Assembly (NCBI GenBank): GCA_003184365.1
Contig: NKYR01000023.1
Coordinates: 62,001 to 126,000, forward strand
Reading direction: 5' to 3'
Length of the DNA stretch: 64,000 nucleotides
DNA from: Evernia prunastri
Taxonomy: Eukaryota; Ascomycota; Lecanoromycetes; Lecanorales; Parmeliaceae
The notes under the pieces are model-generated. The model did not search any database, was not told where the DNA came from, and was given only the letters and a program-made list of their open reading frames with translations. Below, one piece after another: positions 52,197 to 62,266 of this stretch. Made by a program: the position numbers and the translations under genes. The first letter of the stretch is position 1; the number at the start of each line of letters is the position of its first letter.

Positions 52197-54305
52197 ATGC
52201 AAAACAGGTCAGCTCTGGTTGCCTACGGCTCAGAGACTGGCAATGCATATGACTATGCAGAAGTGCTCGGGCGTATGCTTGAGCGTATCCATTTCTGGAC
52301 CCATGTATCTAAATTGGATGCTATTGACACGGCAAGCAGATGAACAGTGCTTGGTCCAAAAACAATGGCTGATGCAAGCTAGTCATCCCTGAGAGATTAC
52401 TCCTTCGTAGTTGTAGTCGTCTCAACTACGGGCCAAGGCGATTTGCCCAGTAATGTGAGGCTCTTCTGGAAGAGCCTACTCCGAAGGAAATTGGCACCTT
52501 CATATCTTGAAGGAGTTCAGTTGACGACATTTGGCTTGGGAGACAGCTCCTACCCTAAGTCCGTGGCCAATTTTGAAGGACTCCGCAATGGCAAGGGGCT
52601 GACTCGTTGACTAGATTCAACTGGGCGGCTCGAAAAGTTCACAAGAGACTAGTGCAACTAGGAGCAACCGAGGCATATGCTCGAGGTGAAGCAGATGAAC
52701 AGCACGACGAAGGGTCAATATCGTCAATTGTCTGAATGCCAAAGAATATTGGCTGATTCTCAGTGAAGGCTTGATGCTAGCTTCGCTCCCTGGTCTTCTG
52801 ACCTCCGCCATTACCTTCTAACCAAGTTTCCTTTGGCGGAAGGAATAAGTCCCATCTCGGAGGAAATTTGGTTGGAGCCGAAATGGACTCTCGCCCTGCA
52901 TCAAAACACACCCAATGGTTCGGTAAAGCAGCTGGCCAATAGCGGCAGCGAGCCACCCTCCTTTATCCATGATTGGTCGGAACCGAAGTACGAGACCGAA
53001 GTAGTAAAATCCACTAAAACGAAGTCCGCTGCCACCTCCGCCATCGAAAGTTTGAATGTGACACTGGAAGAGAATCGACGCATGACTCCTAGCACGCATT
53101 GGCAAGATGTACGTCATTTGGAATTTAGCAGTGATCAACCAGCCGCCTATGGACCGGGAGACGTCCTTACCATTTATCCCAAGAACTTCCCGGAAGACGT
53201 TGATCAGCTACTGGAACGCATGGGATGGACTGACATAGCAGATAAGCCGATCCACTTCGTCCCTACCGAAGCTATCCTTGAAGAAGCGCTATATCCATCA
53301 CCTCCATTCTCTCTATCAGGATTGAGTATAACTCTTCGATCACTCCTGGTTGAACACCTTGATCTCACAGCCATACCACGTCGCTCCTTTTTCTCTCTGA
53401 TAGCCCATTTCACGGACGACCCATTTCACAAAGACCGGCTCCTGGAGTTTACAAAGCCAGAATACATAGACGAACTATACGACTATACAACAAGGCCACG
53501 GCGTAGCATACTGGAAGTCCTCCAGGAATTTGAGTCCGTCAAGGTTCCCTGGAAATGGGCTGCGTACATCCTACCAGAGCTGCGCGGCCGGCAGTTCAGT
53601 ATTGCAAGTGGCGGCCAATTGAAACAGAGTCTGGATGGATCAGCAAGGTTCGAGCTTCTGGTGGCTATTGTCAAGTACAAGACCGTGATCAAGAAAATAA
53701 GAGAGGGTGTGTGCACTCGATATCTTGCTTACTTGCCCGCAGGGACGAAGCTTCGTGTCGGATTGCAGAAAGGCGGCTTAGGGATTACGAGAGCCGAATC
53801 TCAGCGGCCAGTCATCATGATTGGTCCCGGGACCGGTGTGGCGCCTATGCGATCATTGGTCTGGGAGAGATTACAATGGGATAAGGAAAGGGGTACCGAA
53901 ACCGAAGTCAACTCTGACTCCCATGTCGACAGTGTAGCCGGGACCGGTCATAGCCTCCTATTATTCGGCTGTCGCAACGCAAAAGCCGACTACTTTTACC
54001 AAGACGAATGGAAGGATCTGTACCGGCGAATGCCCCTGACCGTCTTTCCAGCCTTCTCACGTGATCAAGGTCACAAGGTCTATGTGCAAGATCTCATCCA
54101 ACAGCATTCAGATTCTGTCTACCGCCAGCTTCATGATGGCGGGGGCTTAGTCTATGTATGTGGATCATCAGGTAAAATGCCGAAAGCAGTACGTGCTGCA
54201 CTCGTCGATGTCTTCAGAGAGCGCGGTGGAATGGATCAAAAATCTGCGGAGGCGTTTTTGGAGGCAATGGAGAAGGAAGGGAGATATAAGCAGGAGACAT
54301 GGTAG
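52197..54305 (+). CDS. TAH18: NADPH-dependent diflavin oxidoreductase TAH18 (NDOR1)
   Basis: Exons are 52197-52331, 52383-52558, 52615-52713 and 52769-54305, giving 648 residues. The FMN flavodoxin domain reads ALVAYGSETGNAYDYAEVLG, SFVVVVVSTTGQGDLPSN, FGLGDSSYPK and FNWAARKVHKRL, joined only when the introns are removed. The FAD-binding part includes YGPGDVLTIYPKN and ELRGRQFSIASG. NADPH-binding motifs are IGPGTGVAPMRS, LFGCRNAKADYFY and YVCGSSGKMP, and the last residue is Trp. TAH18 passes electrons to Dre2 for cytosolic Fe-S cluster assembly. Two splice sites are unusual. Intron 1 (52332-52382) must start with GC (GCAAGC), and intron 3 must end at GTGAAG to keep frame. If those sites are not used the gene would be broken. 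Confidence 0.88.
52332..52382 (+). other. GC-AG intron in TAH18
   Basis: This 51-nt stretch lies between DAIDT and SSLRDYSF in the flavodoxin domain and contains an in-frame TGA. The donor is ACG|GCAAGC, which agrees with the extended consensus seen in rare GC-AG introns. The acceptor is GCAAGCTAG. No alternative GT donor restores the conserved frame. Confidence 0.6.
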
Positions 54306-54853
54306 TGCGCATCAAAATTCGAGTCACCAAAACGTCGCTGAACACGTCGGACATGGAGCTGAAGTTGAGCTTCCATAATGAAGCCTCACCGCCATGTAAA
54401 AGGCATCGAATATATCAACAAGCTGGCAAACTGGGAGCTTGGGACCTTTACTGTCATATCGGTCGTAAGGGAAAGCCGTGTTTGAACTTTGTGCCCTAAA
54501 TGTCAGCTTATTTACTCGCTCATTTGCCTGGTGCCTTCCATGCATATTCCGTCCTTTTCATTGATAATTGCTTTAACACTCATTCATGCAGCCAGCCACT
54601 CCTTGTCCCCGTCAGCCATAAGATGGTTGAGGGCCCTCTGGCTAGATTCACTATACAGCATCTACCACCACTCCCGTGCACTCGCTGAGTCTCCTTGCTC
54701 CTACTAGATCCATGAGTCTCTAAGGAAGCTTGGTCTATCGCAAAACGTATCGAACCATCAAGACAAACCACAAGAAGATTCTCTGCAAATTCTCACACAT
54801 AATCTTTTTGTTCTTCACGAGAATACCTCAAGAAAGTCCGTGTATCACAGCTA
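54306..54853. other. Intergenic, no supported gene
   Basis: Short overlapping frames only. The TAH18 3' flank and the promoter of the F-box-like gene are expected here. Confidence 0.4.
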
Positions 54854-55555
54854 ATGTCTCGACTCTGCTCCCTCCCCGCTGAACTCCTCGACATGATCAT
54901 CGCCTATCTCGCCCCGTTCGATTGCATGCATCTCTCAACAGCTTCAAAGCACCTTTACGACACCATGTCGCCAATCGAACCCTTTGACGAGGTGGATCAA
55001 CTCATCTATCTCTGCCTTATCCCCCTAGCAGATCAAACTTCAGCCCTCCCCGCTACCGAAGCCCGTGACCTTCTCTGGAGCACCTTTTGGGATTTCCTCT
55101 GCGTCTCGGACGAAGGCGAGCGCAGATGTTGCCGCTCTTCGACCCACAAATTGCAGCTGAGGCTGCCTACGCAGGAGCTGTTGGAACCCTACTTCCCGAA
55201 CAAATGCTATCCCCACTCTACGATCGCTTGGCACTATTTCGAAGCGATTAGTTGGCTTGCAAAGGAGGAGTGTAGACAGGAGTGTACAGAGTGGCGGGGC
55301 CTCCTAGACTGGTGGGACCCAGACTTTGAGAAGTTGGTCCCGTGGGCAGAGGTTGGAAGGGATGCGCGCGAGTGCCTGAAGTGGTTGGAGAGCCGTAGGC
55401 AGTTCACATACCTTGTGCGGCCGGGGGACTGTTGGGGATCAGAACCGTCACAGCCAGCGGATATGGAGTCTTGGCGCTGTGTTTTTACCCCAGGCTATGA
55501 TTCTCTGGTATTCGTTCCCCGCGATTGGTCGGGTTCTGATGATGGTATGGATTGA
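54854..55555 (+). CDS. F-box-like protein (233 aa)
   Basis: A single exon. The N-terminal 40 residues, LCSLPAELLDMIIAYLAPFD then CMHLSTASKHLYD, fit the F-box consensus LPxELLxxIxxYLxxxDxxxLxxxSK.L. The rest is Trp- and Cys-rich (FWDFLCVSDEGERRCCRSST; ECRQECTEWRGLLDWWDPDF) and not assigned to a family. By homology it may recruit a target to an SCF ubiquitin ligase; target unknown. Start is supported by the F-box position. Confidence 0.75.
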   Translation: MSRLCSLPAELLDMIIAYLAPFDCMHLSTASKHLYDTMSPIEPFDEVDQLIYLCLIPLADQTSALPATEARDLLWSTFWDFLCVSDEGERRCCRSSTHKLQLRLPTQELLEPYFPNKCYPHSTIAWHYFEAISWLAKEECRQECTEWRGLLDWWDPDFEKLVPWAEVGRDARECLKWLESRRQFTYLVRPGDCWGSEPSQPADMESWRCVFTPGYDSLVFVPRDWSGSDDGMD

Positions 55556-55707
55556 GAGACGTTTGCAAAGATGAGCATTCAAGGTGCAGGCATTTCTAAT
55601 AACTTTGTCATGTCATCAAATCCCATCTTTCTCTTTGCAACGCCTCCTTGACTAACCCGTTCATCTTGTGCACTCCGGTCTGTTCTGCCATCCGGAGCAT
55701 CGTCACC

Positions 55708-56276
55708 TCACCCCTCCCATTGACCCTTAGACAGCGGCGGACCCACGGCCTGGAAGCCCCTCGCCTCATCACTTCCATTAACATCGACACTTTTCTCAAT
55801 TGAATTGCCCACCATCGAGATCCTCCCCGCATCTTCTTGACTAGCTGCTGTTTGTGGATGATCGAGAAACCATGTTAGGAGACTATGGTTAAGGTTGTAT
55901 TGGGTATTGGGGTAGTGGTCGTCGCCAGTTGCCAAAATAGCTACGGTGTCAATGTCGCCGTTTGTGCATGTTTCGGCGAAGGCGTGGAGGAAGCCCGCAG
56001 CTGCAGGTTCGATAGAAGGGTTATAGGAGGTGGGTGGAAGTTTGGATCATGGAGCGGCCTGGCTGCATGGTTGACGAGTGAGTTTTCGCTGATGCTATGG
56101 AGAACATTAAGGAAGTCCTTGAGTTTCAGAGAAAAGCTGATTGCAGTTGGGCTCCTTGACGTGGGAGACATTTGAAGAACGTAGGCTCTCGAGAGGAGCT
56201 GAAGCTTAGCGCATGCTGCGCAACGGTTGAACGAAATTGCATTGCGGCGTACTTTGATACACCATGCACCTCGCAA
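55708..56276 (-). other. Coding-like minus-strand segments, unresolved
   Basis: Two overlapping minus frames read like protein: 55941-56276, which includes MSPTSRSPTAISFSLKLKDF, and a different frame covering about 55708-56030, which includes CTNGDIDTVAILATGDDHYP and NLNHSLLTWFLDHPQT. A good acceptor (ATAACCCTTCTATCGAACCTGCAG) lies between them, but no donor gives the right phase. It may be a lineage-specific gene whose first exon I could not place. No family is recognised. Confidence 0.28.
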
Positions 56277-56472
56277 TAATGAGGCGCTGGGTAGGCAACA
56301 GGAACACCAATTGGAGTGTAAGATCGATAAAAGATGGACTACTTACTGTACATCTGCCGATTGCGGAGACAGAAATGTCATATGAGCGCGGCTAAAATTG
56401 CCGAGGCTTCCCCAGACTCCCATCTTCAGAACGTCACCTCTCCTCATCCATTGCTCTTTTGTGACAATCAGT

Positions 56473-57406
56473 ATGCCTACTCCATTAAAGATCTTAGTAC
56501 CCGTGAAACGGGTAATCGACTATGCCGTACGCAAATTCCGCCCTCCTCCCCTCTCAATCAGCCTTCCAATTCCGCTCCGCAATCCCAACTGACCCCCTCC
56601 TCCATAGGTCAAACCTCGCGTCAACAAAGCCCGCACAGCCGTCGAGACCCAAGGCGTCAAACACTCCATGAACCCTTTTGACGAACTCTCCATCGAAGCC
56701 GCCGTCCGCATGCGCGAGAGCAAGAACCCGCCCGTCGACGACATACTCGCCCTCTCCGCCGGCCCCGCGAAATGCGTCGACGTCTTACGGACCGCAATGG
56801 CGATGGGGGCAGATCGCTCAATACACGTTGAGATACCCGACGCGGGACAGGGGCAAGCGGAGCTGGAACCGTTGGGCGTCGCGAAGCTCCTGGCCAAAGT
56901 CGTGGCGGAGGAAGGGCGGAACCTGGTGATATTGGGGAAGCAGTCCATCGACGACGATTCGAACCAGACGGGCCAGATGCTGGCGGGGCTTCTGGGGTGG
57001 GGCCAGGCGACGCAGGCGTCGAAGATTGAGTTCGACGAGAGCGATCGGGTGACTGTGATTCGGGAGGTGGATGGAGGGGTGGAGACGGTGCGGTTCCCGT
57101 TGCCGGGGGTCATCACGACGGATCTGCGGTTGAACGAGCCGAGGTATGCGAGTTTGCCGAATATCATGAAAGCGAAGAAGAAGAAGTTGGAGAAGAAGAG
57201 CTTGAGCGATTACGGGGTTGATGAGGGGAGGAGGTTGACGACTGTCAAGGTTGAGGGTAAGTGCTGTCTCTCTACCATTGAGTGGTGCGTTTCAAGAGCG
57301 GGCGCTGACTGGAGAGTGTACAGAGCCTCCGCCGCGAAAAGGAGGAGGGAAGGTAGAGGATGTGGACGGTATGATAGCGAAGCTAAAGGAGCTTGGGGCC
57401 ATTTAG
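56473..57406 (+). CDS. ETFB: Electron transfer flavoprotein beta subunit (ETF-beta)
   Basis: Exons are 56473-56526, 56608-57256 and 57324-57406, giving 261 residues. Introns are 81 and 67 nt, with GTACGC and GTAAGT donors. The sequence reads LKILVPVKRVIDYAVKPRVN across intron 1, then HSMNPFDELSIEAAVRMRES and the nucleotide-binding LVILGKQSIDDDSNQTGQML. VITTDLRLNEPRYASLPNIM follows, the ETF-beta signature with the recognition-loop Leu, and it ends DGMIAKLKELGAI. With ETF-alpha it carries electrons from mitochondrial acyl-CoA dehydrogenases to ETF-QO. Length matches the family (about 255-265). A further in-frame ATG at 56398 exists but adds an atypical leader. Confidence 0.93.
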
Positions 57407-57888
57407 ATACAGTCAGATGGGAAATATTGGATTCTATGTATATAAATCATAGCCTTCACGGGCGAGCAACCAACCATTTGTCCAATAGATCCGCTCCTTC
57501 ACTTTCTATTTTCGCTCACCGTGTGGATTTTGACCCAAACTAATCGGCTCTTTTTGTCGAAATCCAACTATCGTCCAAGTAACGGAAAGCCTTTTCTGAA
57601 GAAAGTTGTGTGACAATTGTCACCTTTTCGGGACAACGCGCCTGAACGACATGAGTGTACAGCTTGAGATAGGCCGAGCGTTTAGCAGATTTCAGAGGCA
57701 AGAAGCCAGATTTTTCATCAATGACGGTGGTATGGCATTGGTCGAATTATCTGCGCGGAATGTCTTACTCCCATTCATTCAATGTCATGCTATAGTGGGT
57801 ATTCTACCAACCGGAACGCCTCATACAAGCTTGCTCTACCTCTCTAATATCATCGATCAACGGTAAGCGGCCGTCGAACGACGCCCTC
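57407..57888. other. Convergent intergenic region
   Basis: It lies between the stop codons of ETF-beta and the CCCH protein. A spurious 86-codon frame at 57606 shows no features. Confidence 0.4.
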
Positions 57889-59534
57889 CTAACGCTCCAC
57901 CCACCCACGCGGCAACAGGTTCGCAGCCTGCACGCCCTCCAACTGCTCCCGAACGGCCTCCTTGCGACTCTTGGAATTGGCCAAGACGCGCTTCTCCATC
58001 TGCATCAGCTTCATGGACCCATCCATCGCAGTCAGTAGGCGTTCGTGATTGGCGGGCGATGCGCCGTACGGAGGGGTCGAGGTGCTGGGATCTGGAACAT
58101 GGGATGCAAGTCCTGCGAGGAGTGTTAGCTTCATGTGGAGGTGGATGGATGGATGGGGAATGATGACCCTTGTTTTCGTCCCTAGGTCCGACGTTCTCCG
58201 CCTCACGTGCCTTTTCGTCCATCATGGAGCGGGCGATGCTCATGTATTTCTCAAAAGCATCGGTCTGGTCGTGGATGGAGATCCCGTAGTTGATTTCCAA
58301 CATCTCCACAATGCCTGCGAGTTCGGTGATGACCTTGTCCTTGACCCTCATCTGCTTCTGCATCTCCCGAGTAGGACCGTCCGACTGACCGGCAAAGAGT
58401 CCAGGAGGCGCAGAAGTGTTGCCAGCGTTGGGGCTGTTGTCGCCGAAATGGTGAGGGTCATGGCCCTCGTTGGTGGGGATGACACCACCCATACCGCCGT
58501 AGTTACCATCCATGCTGTACTGGCCGCTTAAGCCGTAGCCGTGAGAGCCGCTAGCAAATTGAGCAGCGGAGCCTGGCGGCGTGTAGTTTCCGCCTATGAA
58601 GTGAGGAGAGTTGCTGAGCTGTTGATGAGAAGGCTGGGTGGATGGGCCGATGCCAATTGACAGGTTGCGGAAGGAGTCCGTAGGATGAGTGGAGAGGTGA
58701 CTTTTGGGGTTCGGGCGATTGAAGTTTGCTGCTGGCTCATCTGAGCCGAACTCATTATCTTTGACCATAATTTCAGGTTTTGATTGCTCGGCTTTAGCAA
58801 GCGTGGGGGTAGAACGCTGTGCAGCTTTGGGGTGAATGTGTCTGATTTGATTCTGAATCTGAGGACCAACGACAGCGGAACTTGATCGATGATGACCTTT
58901 CCAGTTTCTGTAGACAGGCTGAGGATTTGTCGCGTTCTTGCCGGCTACTGCTGGACCTAAATTGGCATTAGCGCGACTTCGACTTTTCCAAAGTGATGCA
59001 AGTATGAAAAGAACACTCGAAATGGAACGAAGGGTAATGAGAGGAGAACTCACGACCTGGCTGAACTTGCACCGGCGGCTCTGCAATTCGTCCTGTATCA
59101 TGATGAGAGTAGAGGCAGGCGTGATCAGGTAGTCTGCAGCCCTTGTTCGCCCAGTACCAACAAGTAAGGTGTTTTACCGAGTTTGGTTGTTGCGAGGCAC
59201 TCACTTGCCCCAAAGGAGTTGGCGAGCCTTGATTGGTGGACGTCTGTCGTCTATCGCCACCTGCCGTCGGAGACGTTATAAGGCCCCAGTCCCGCCGATT
59301 GGCGGAGGTTTGTGGGAGGTAGGTCGCCGCCATTTGCCGTGACGTAAGGCCCCAGCCCGGCTGACCGGCGTGATGAAATTGAGGGTCATAGCCCTCCGCA
59401 TAACCAGATCCCCGAGTCTCCTGACCATGAGATGACTGCGAGGCTGCGTATTCAGCTATAGGGTCGCGTGGTCCTGAGTCCCCAAAAGGATTGTCCAGGG
59501 GAAGTCGATGTGCTGAGAAAGGATTGTCCGCCAT
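57889..59534 (-). CDS. CCCH zinc-finger protein (497 aa)
   Basis: Minus-strand exons are 59534-59054, 58956-58168 and 58112-57889. Introns are 97 and 55 nt, with GTGAGT and GTCATC donors. The N-terminal third is disordered and Gln/Ser/Gly-rich (MADNPFSAHRLPLDNPFGDS). Residues about 120-155 hold a CCCH finger (LTCWYWANKGCRLPDHACLY then SHHDTGRIAEPP). The middle is disordered. A coiled-coil-like segment (MQKQMRVKDKVITELAGIVE and EKYMSIARSMMDEKAREAEN) and a helical end (MKLMQMEKRVLANSKSRKEA) follow. The C-x8-C-x5-C-x3-H-DTG form is common in Pezizomycotina nuclear proteins. RNA or chromatin binding is plausible; specific function is unknown. Confidence 0.83.
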
Positions 59535-60531
59535 TTCAATCCGAGGTTATATACTCTAATTACGGTTAGCTATTTTTATATAAAGTAGGTCTGTATCAGC
59601 TCCGCAGTAGCTATGATAGGACTCAGGTATGGAAATAAGGTGAACCTAATTTTCACATCCAAAGACAAAAAACAGGTGGCTTTGACTAGCAAAACAACTT
59701 ACTGTGTTTGAAGCTATAAGGATAGTATATGAACTTCGCAGGTATGAAAAGTGATTGGCGTAAAGGGAGTAAATCTTCGAGCGTAGTGTTGGAAAGACAG
59801 TAAATGTCAATCTCAGGTTCACTTAAATGTAAGATCATTAACACGTTGAGGGCCGTGTTATGTAGTGTTTGAAGCAAGCTCAAACCACCCTGTATGCAGG
59901 CTAAATTTGTCAGAAACAGTGATGTTGAAAAGTCCAGATGCTTGGAGAAGAAGAGCTTGAAAGATGAGAGGTCAAGGTATAGATTTTTATATTTAGGCCG
60001 CCTTGGTATAAAGTACCTAAACGCCTCAGTCTGTGAATTTGAATGCTTTTAAACGTGGATGTGAATTTGAATGCTTTTATACGCATTAGTGCCGTCTCTC
60101 TAGCCGAGCAATGACTGGGTGCAGTGACAAGAACATAGAAGTGAATGTCTATATCAACTGGCGCCAAAATGTTAACACAATAGCGCTGTCTGTCCACCTA
60201 CCTTATCATTGTGCGATAGAGTTGTGGTTTACTTACCGGCTCTACCAGTCAATCAAAGGTATCATGCCCATACAATTCAGCATTTTCAGGGGAGCATGCT
60301 TGAGGAATAAAACCAGTACTCAAAATTTGCTCCTGAAGAAAGCCATACACTTGCCCAGATCATTGTTTTCCCTGCTTGCTCCAAATGTATAGTTGACCGT
60401 AGGGTAGTCTTCCCAAGGACCTTGAAATTCAATATCCGATTTACCCAAGTTCCGGTGGGATTTTGGTTTTGCATTGATTCATATTGTTGTGAAGGAGGTA
60501 TGCAAAGTCTATGAAAAGCAAGCACACTCAC
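59535..60531. repeat. AT-rich intergenic region with a 24-bp direct repeat
   Basis: TGTGAATTTGAATGCTTTTA followed by (A/T)ACG occurs at about 60032-60055 and 60060-60083, 23 of 24 bases identical. The rest is AT-rich with short frames and no supported gene. It includes the upstream region of the CCCH gene. Confidence 0.5.
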
Positions 60532-61703
60532 TTAACTAGCAACTTTTGTCGCATGACCTGGTACAAGACCGAGTCTTTTCGCCTCAGCGCTCACAACGTC
60601 TGAAATGTCATCATCAAGGTCCTTTGCGCCTTTATTTGGCGACCATCTGAGCAACTTGCGAGCCCGAAGGGCATGATACCTTGAATTTGCTCCCCACAGT
60701 GCTGAACCCCACCATGCCAAGTCATCCGCCTCTTTCTCGGAGATCGAGACAACTTCATCGGAGGGAAGTAAGCCCTGCTTGTGTGCAGCTTTGGCCACGG
60801 CCTTGGAGATGTGCCCCCAAATGTGCTCTCCATTCTCCACAAAGTAATAGCCTTCATTCCCCCATGTGGCTTTCTCGCCTCCTTCAAGCGCAGCTTCAAC
60901 AAGCTTGACATAACAGTCACTAAGGTCATGAACATGGACGTTCGGACCCTTATTCTCCCCTGCTCCGACCTGAATACCTTTCTTTCCCTCGAGCATGCAT
61001 CTCGCTAGTTCTGGAATTTGGTGGCTTCTTTGATTTCCGGGGCCTCTTCCAGGCCCATATATTGTAGGCGGACAGACGACTGCGGTCTTGACCTTGGGAC
61101 CATTTGCGTTGATGACGTTCTTGTCATTCTTTCGATGGGGGGCGTGATCAGGCAACGAAGTAACTTCAGCAATGCCTTCCCAGTCATTGAAAATCTTTGC
61201 AGATGCTTCTCCGTAGGTCTTGCGATCAATATCAGCGACGAACAGGAGAGCATTGCCGGACGTGTGAATGTAAAAGCCCGGTGTTTCTGCTACACGTGCT
61301 GCGAGTCCTTTAGCGATAGCGTTCACGGCATTTTCGTTGTCGGCATTGGCGCAATCTGGACGACGCGAAATTATCAGAAAAATGGTCAAATTTCGAGGGC
61401 AATACTCTTATACTGACGCACTGAGTACAATGTCCGCCTTCTTTGCTTCCTGCCCCACAACATCTCCATCATCCAAGTTTCCATAGACAAGCCTGGCCTT
61501 TGCGTATTGGCTTGCCACCTGAGCACCTTTGTCGGAGTTGCGGACCAGGCATGCTATTTCGTACTCAGGATGGGCATGGACAAGATCATGAAGAACATCG
61601 CCGCCAATGTATCCTGTCGCACCAAGTCTGTAGAGTGCAAGTATCAGTGGGAGAGAAATGTAGGCTCAAAGATGAAAGCTCACATGAAGATCTTAGGTGC
61701 CAT
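60532..61703 (-). CDS. NAD(P)-binding epimerase/dehydratase-family protein (extended SDR)
   Basis: Minus-strand exons are 61703-61684, 61627-61422 and 61355-60532, giving 349 residues. Introns are 56 and 66 nt, with GTGAGC and GTGCGT donors. The first two exons give MAPKIFILGATGYIGGDVLH with the Rossmann GxTGxxG loop; RLVYGNLDD and ADIVLNCANADNENA follow. Later blocks are VVCPPTIYGPGRGPGNQRSH and NVHVHDLSDCYVKLVEAALE, typical of extended SDR/NmrA-like sugar epimerase proteins. A canonical YxxxK is not obvious; SGNALLFVADIDRKTYGEAS occupies that region. The substrate is therefore unclear, and a regulatory NADP-sensing role is possible. It is divergent from THO2. Confidence 0.85.
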
Positions 61704-62266
61704 TGTTATTTTCCTTTCACTTGCTATTGGACGGGAACATCCACAGTACAGAATCGAGCGAGCTTTTCGCCCGAGCTATAAGCATTTCCCTGTCACAGGA
61801 GTAATGAAGCTTCAAGTATGAGGATAGATATAAATGAAGACTTCTACTCGTATCTTGAAGTGCTATGACGTATGCACCTTGCGTAGAGTAAAGTACAAAG
61901 TACCTTAAGTTATGTTCTGCAGACAGCATTTTTTTATTACGCGCTAGTGGCTAAGCCCGAGACGACAATCCGAGAAGTGAATGCCAGTTCACAATGACTT
62001 ATTGACCAGGCTAACACCCACCAATGAATGTCGTCTTGCAGATCCAGACGACCTGAAACCTGATGCAAACATCCTTCTTGTACCATCTGCCACCACAGCC
62101 ATTTCTCATCAACAAAATTGTGTCCTTCACAAGAGCTCTATCTCCAGCTCAACCTTAACTCTATTACAGCACTCACACCAAAGAGTCACTGGTAAAGACC
62201 GCGCTCTCTCATGGTGACTGCCACGAGATAGTGTTTTGCTGAACAGCCCGTGTGGGTCTGAGCCCG
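61704..62266. promoter_or_regulatory. Divergent intergenic region between epimerase-family gene and THO2
   Basis: The 563 bp between the two start codons carry no credible gene. Both promoters are inferred to lie here. Confidence 0.4.
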
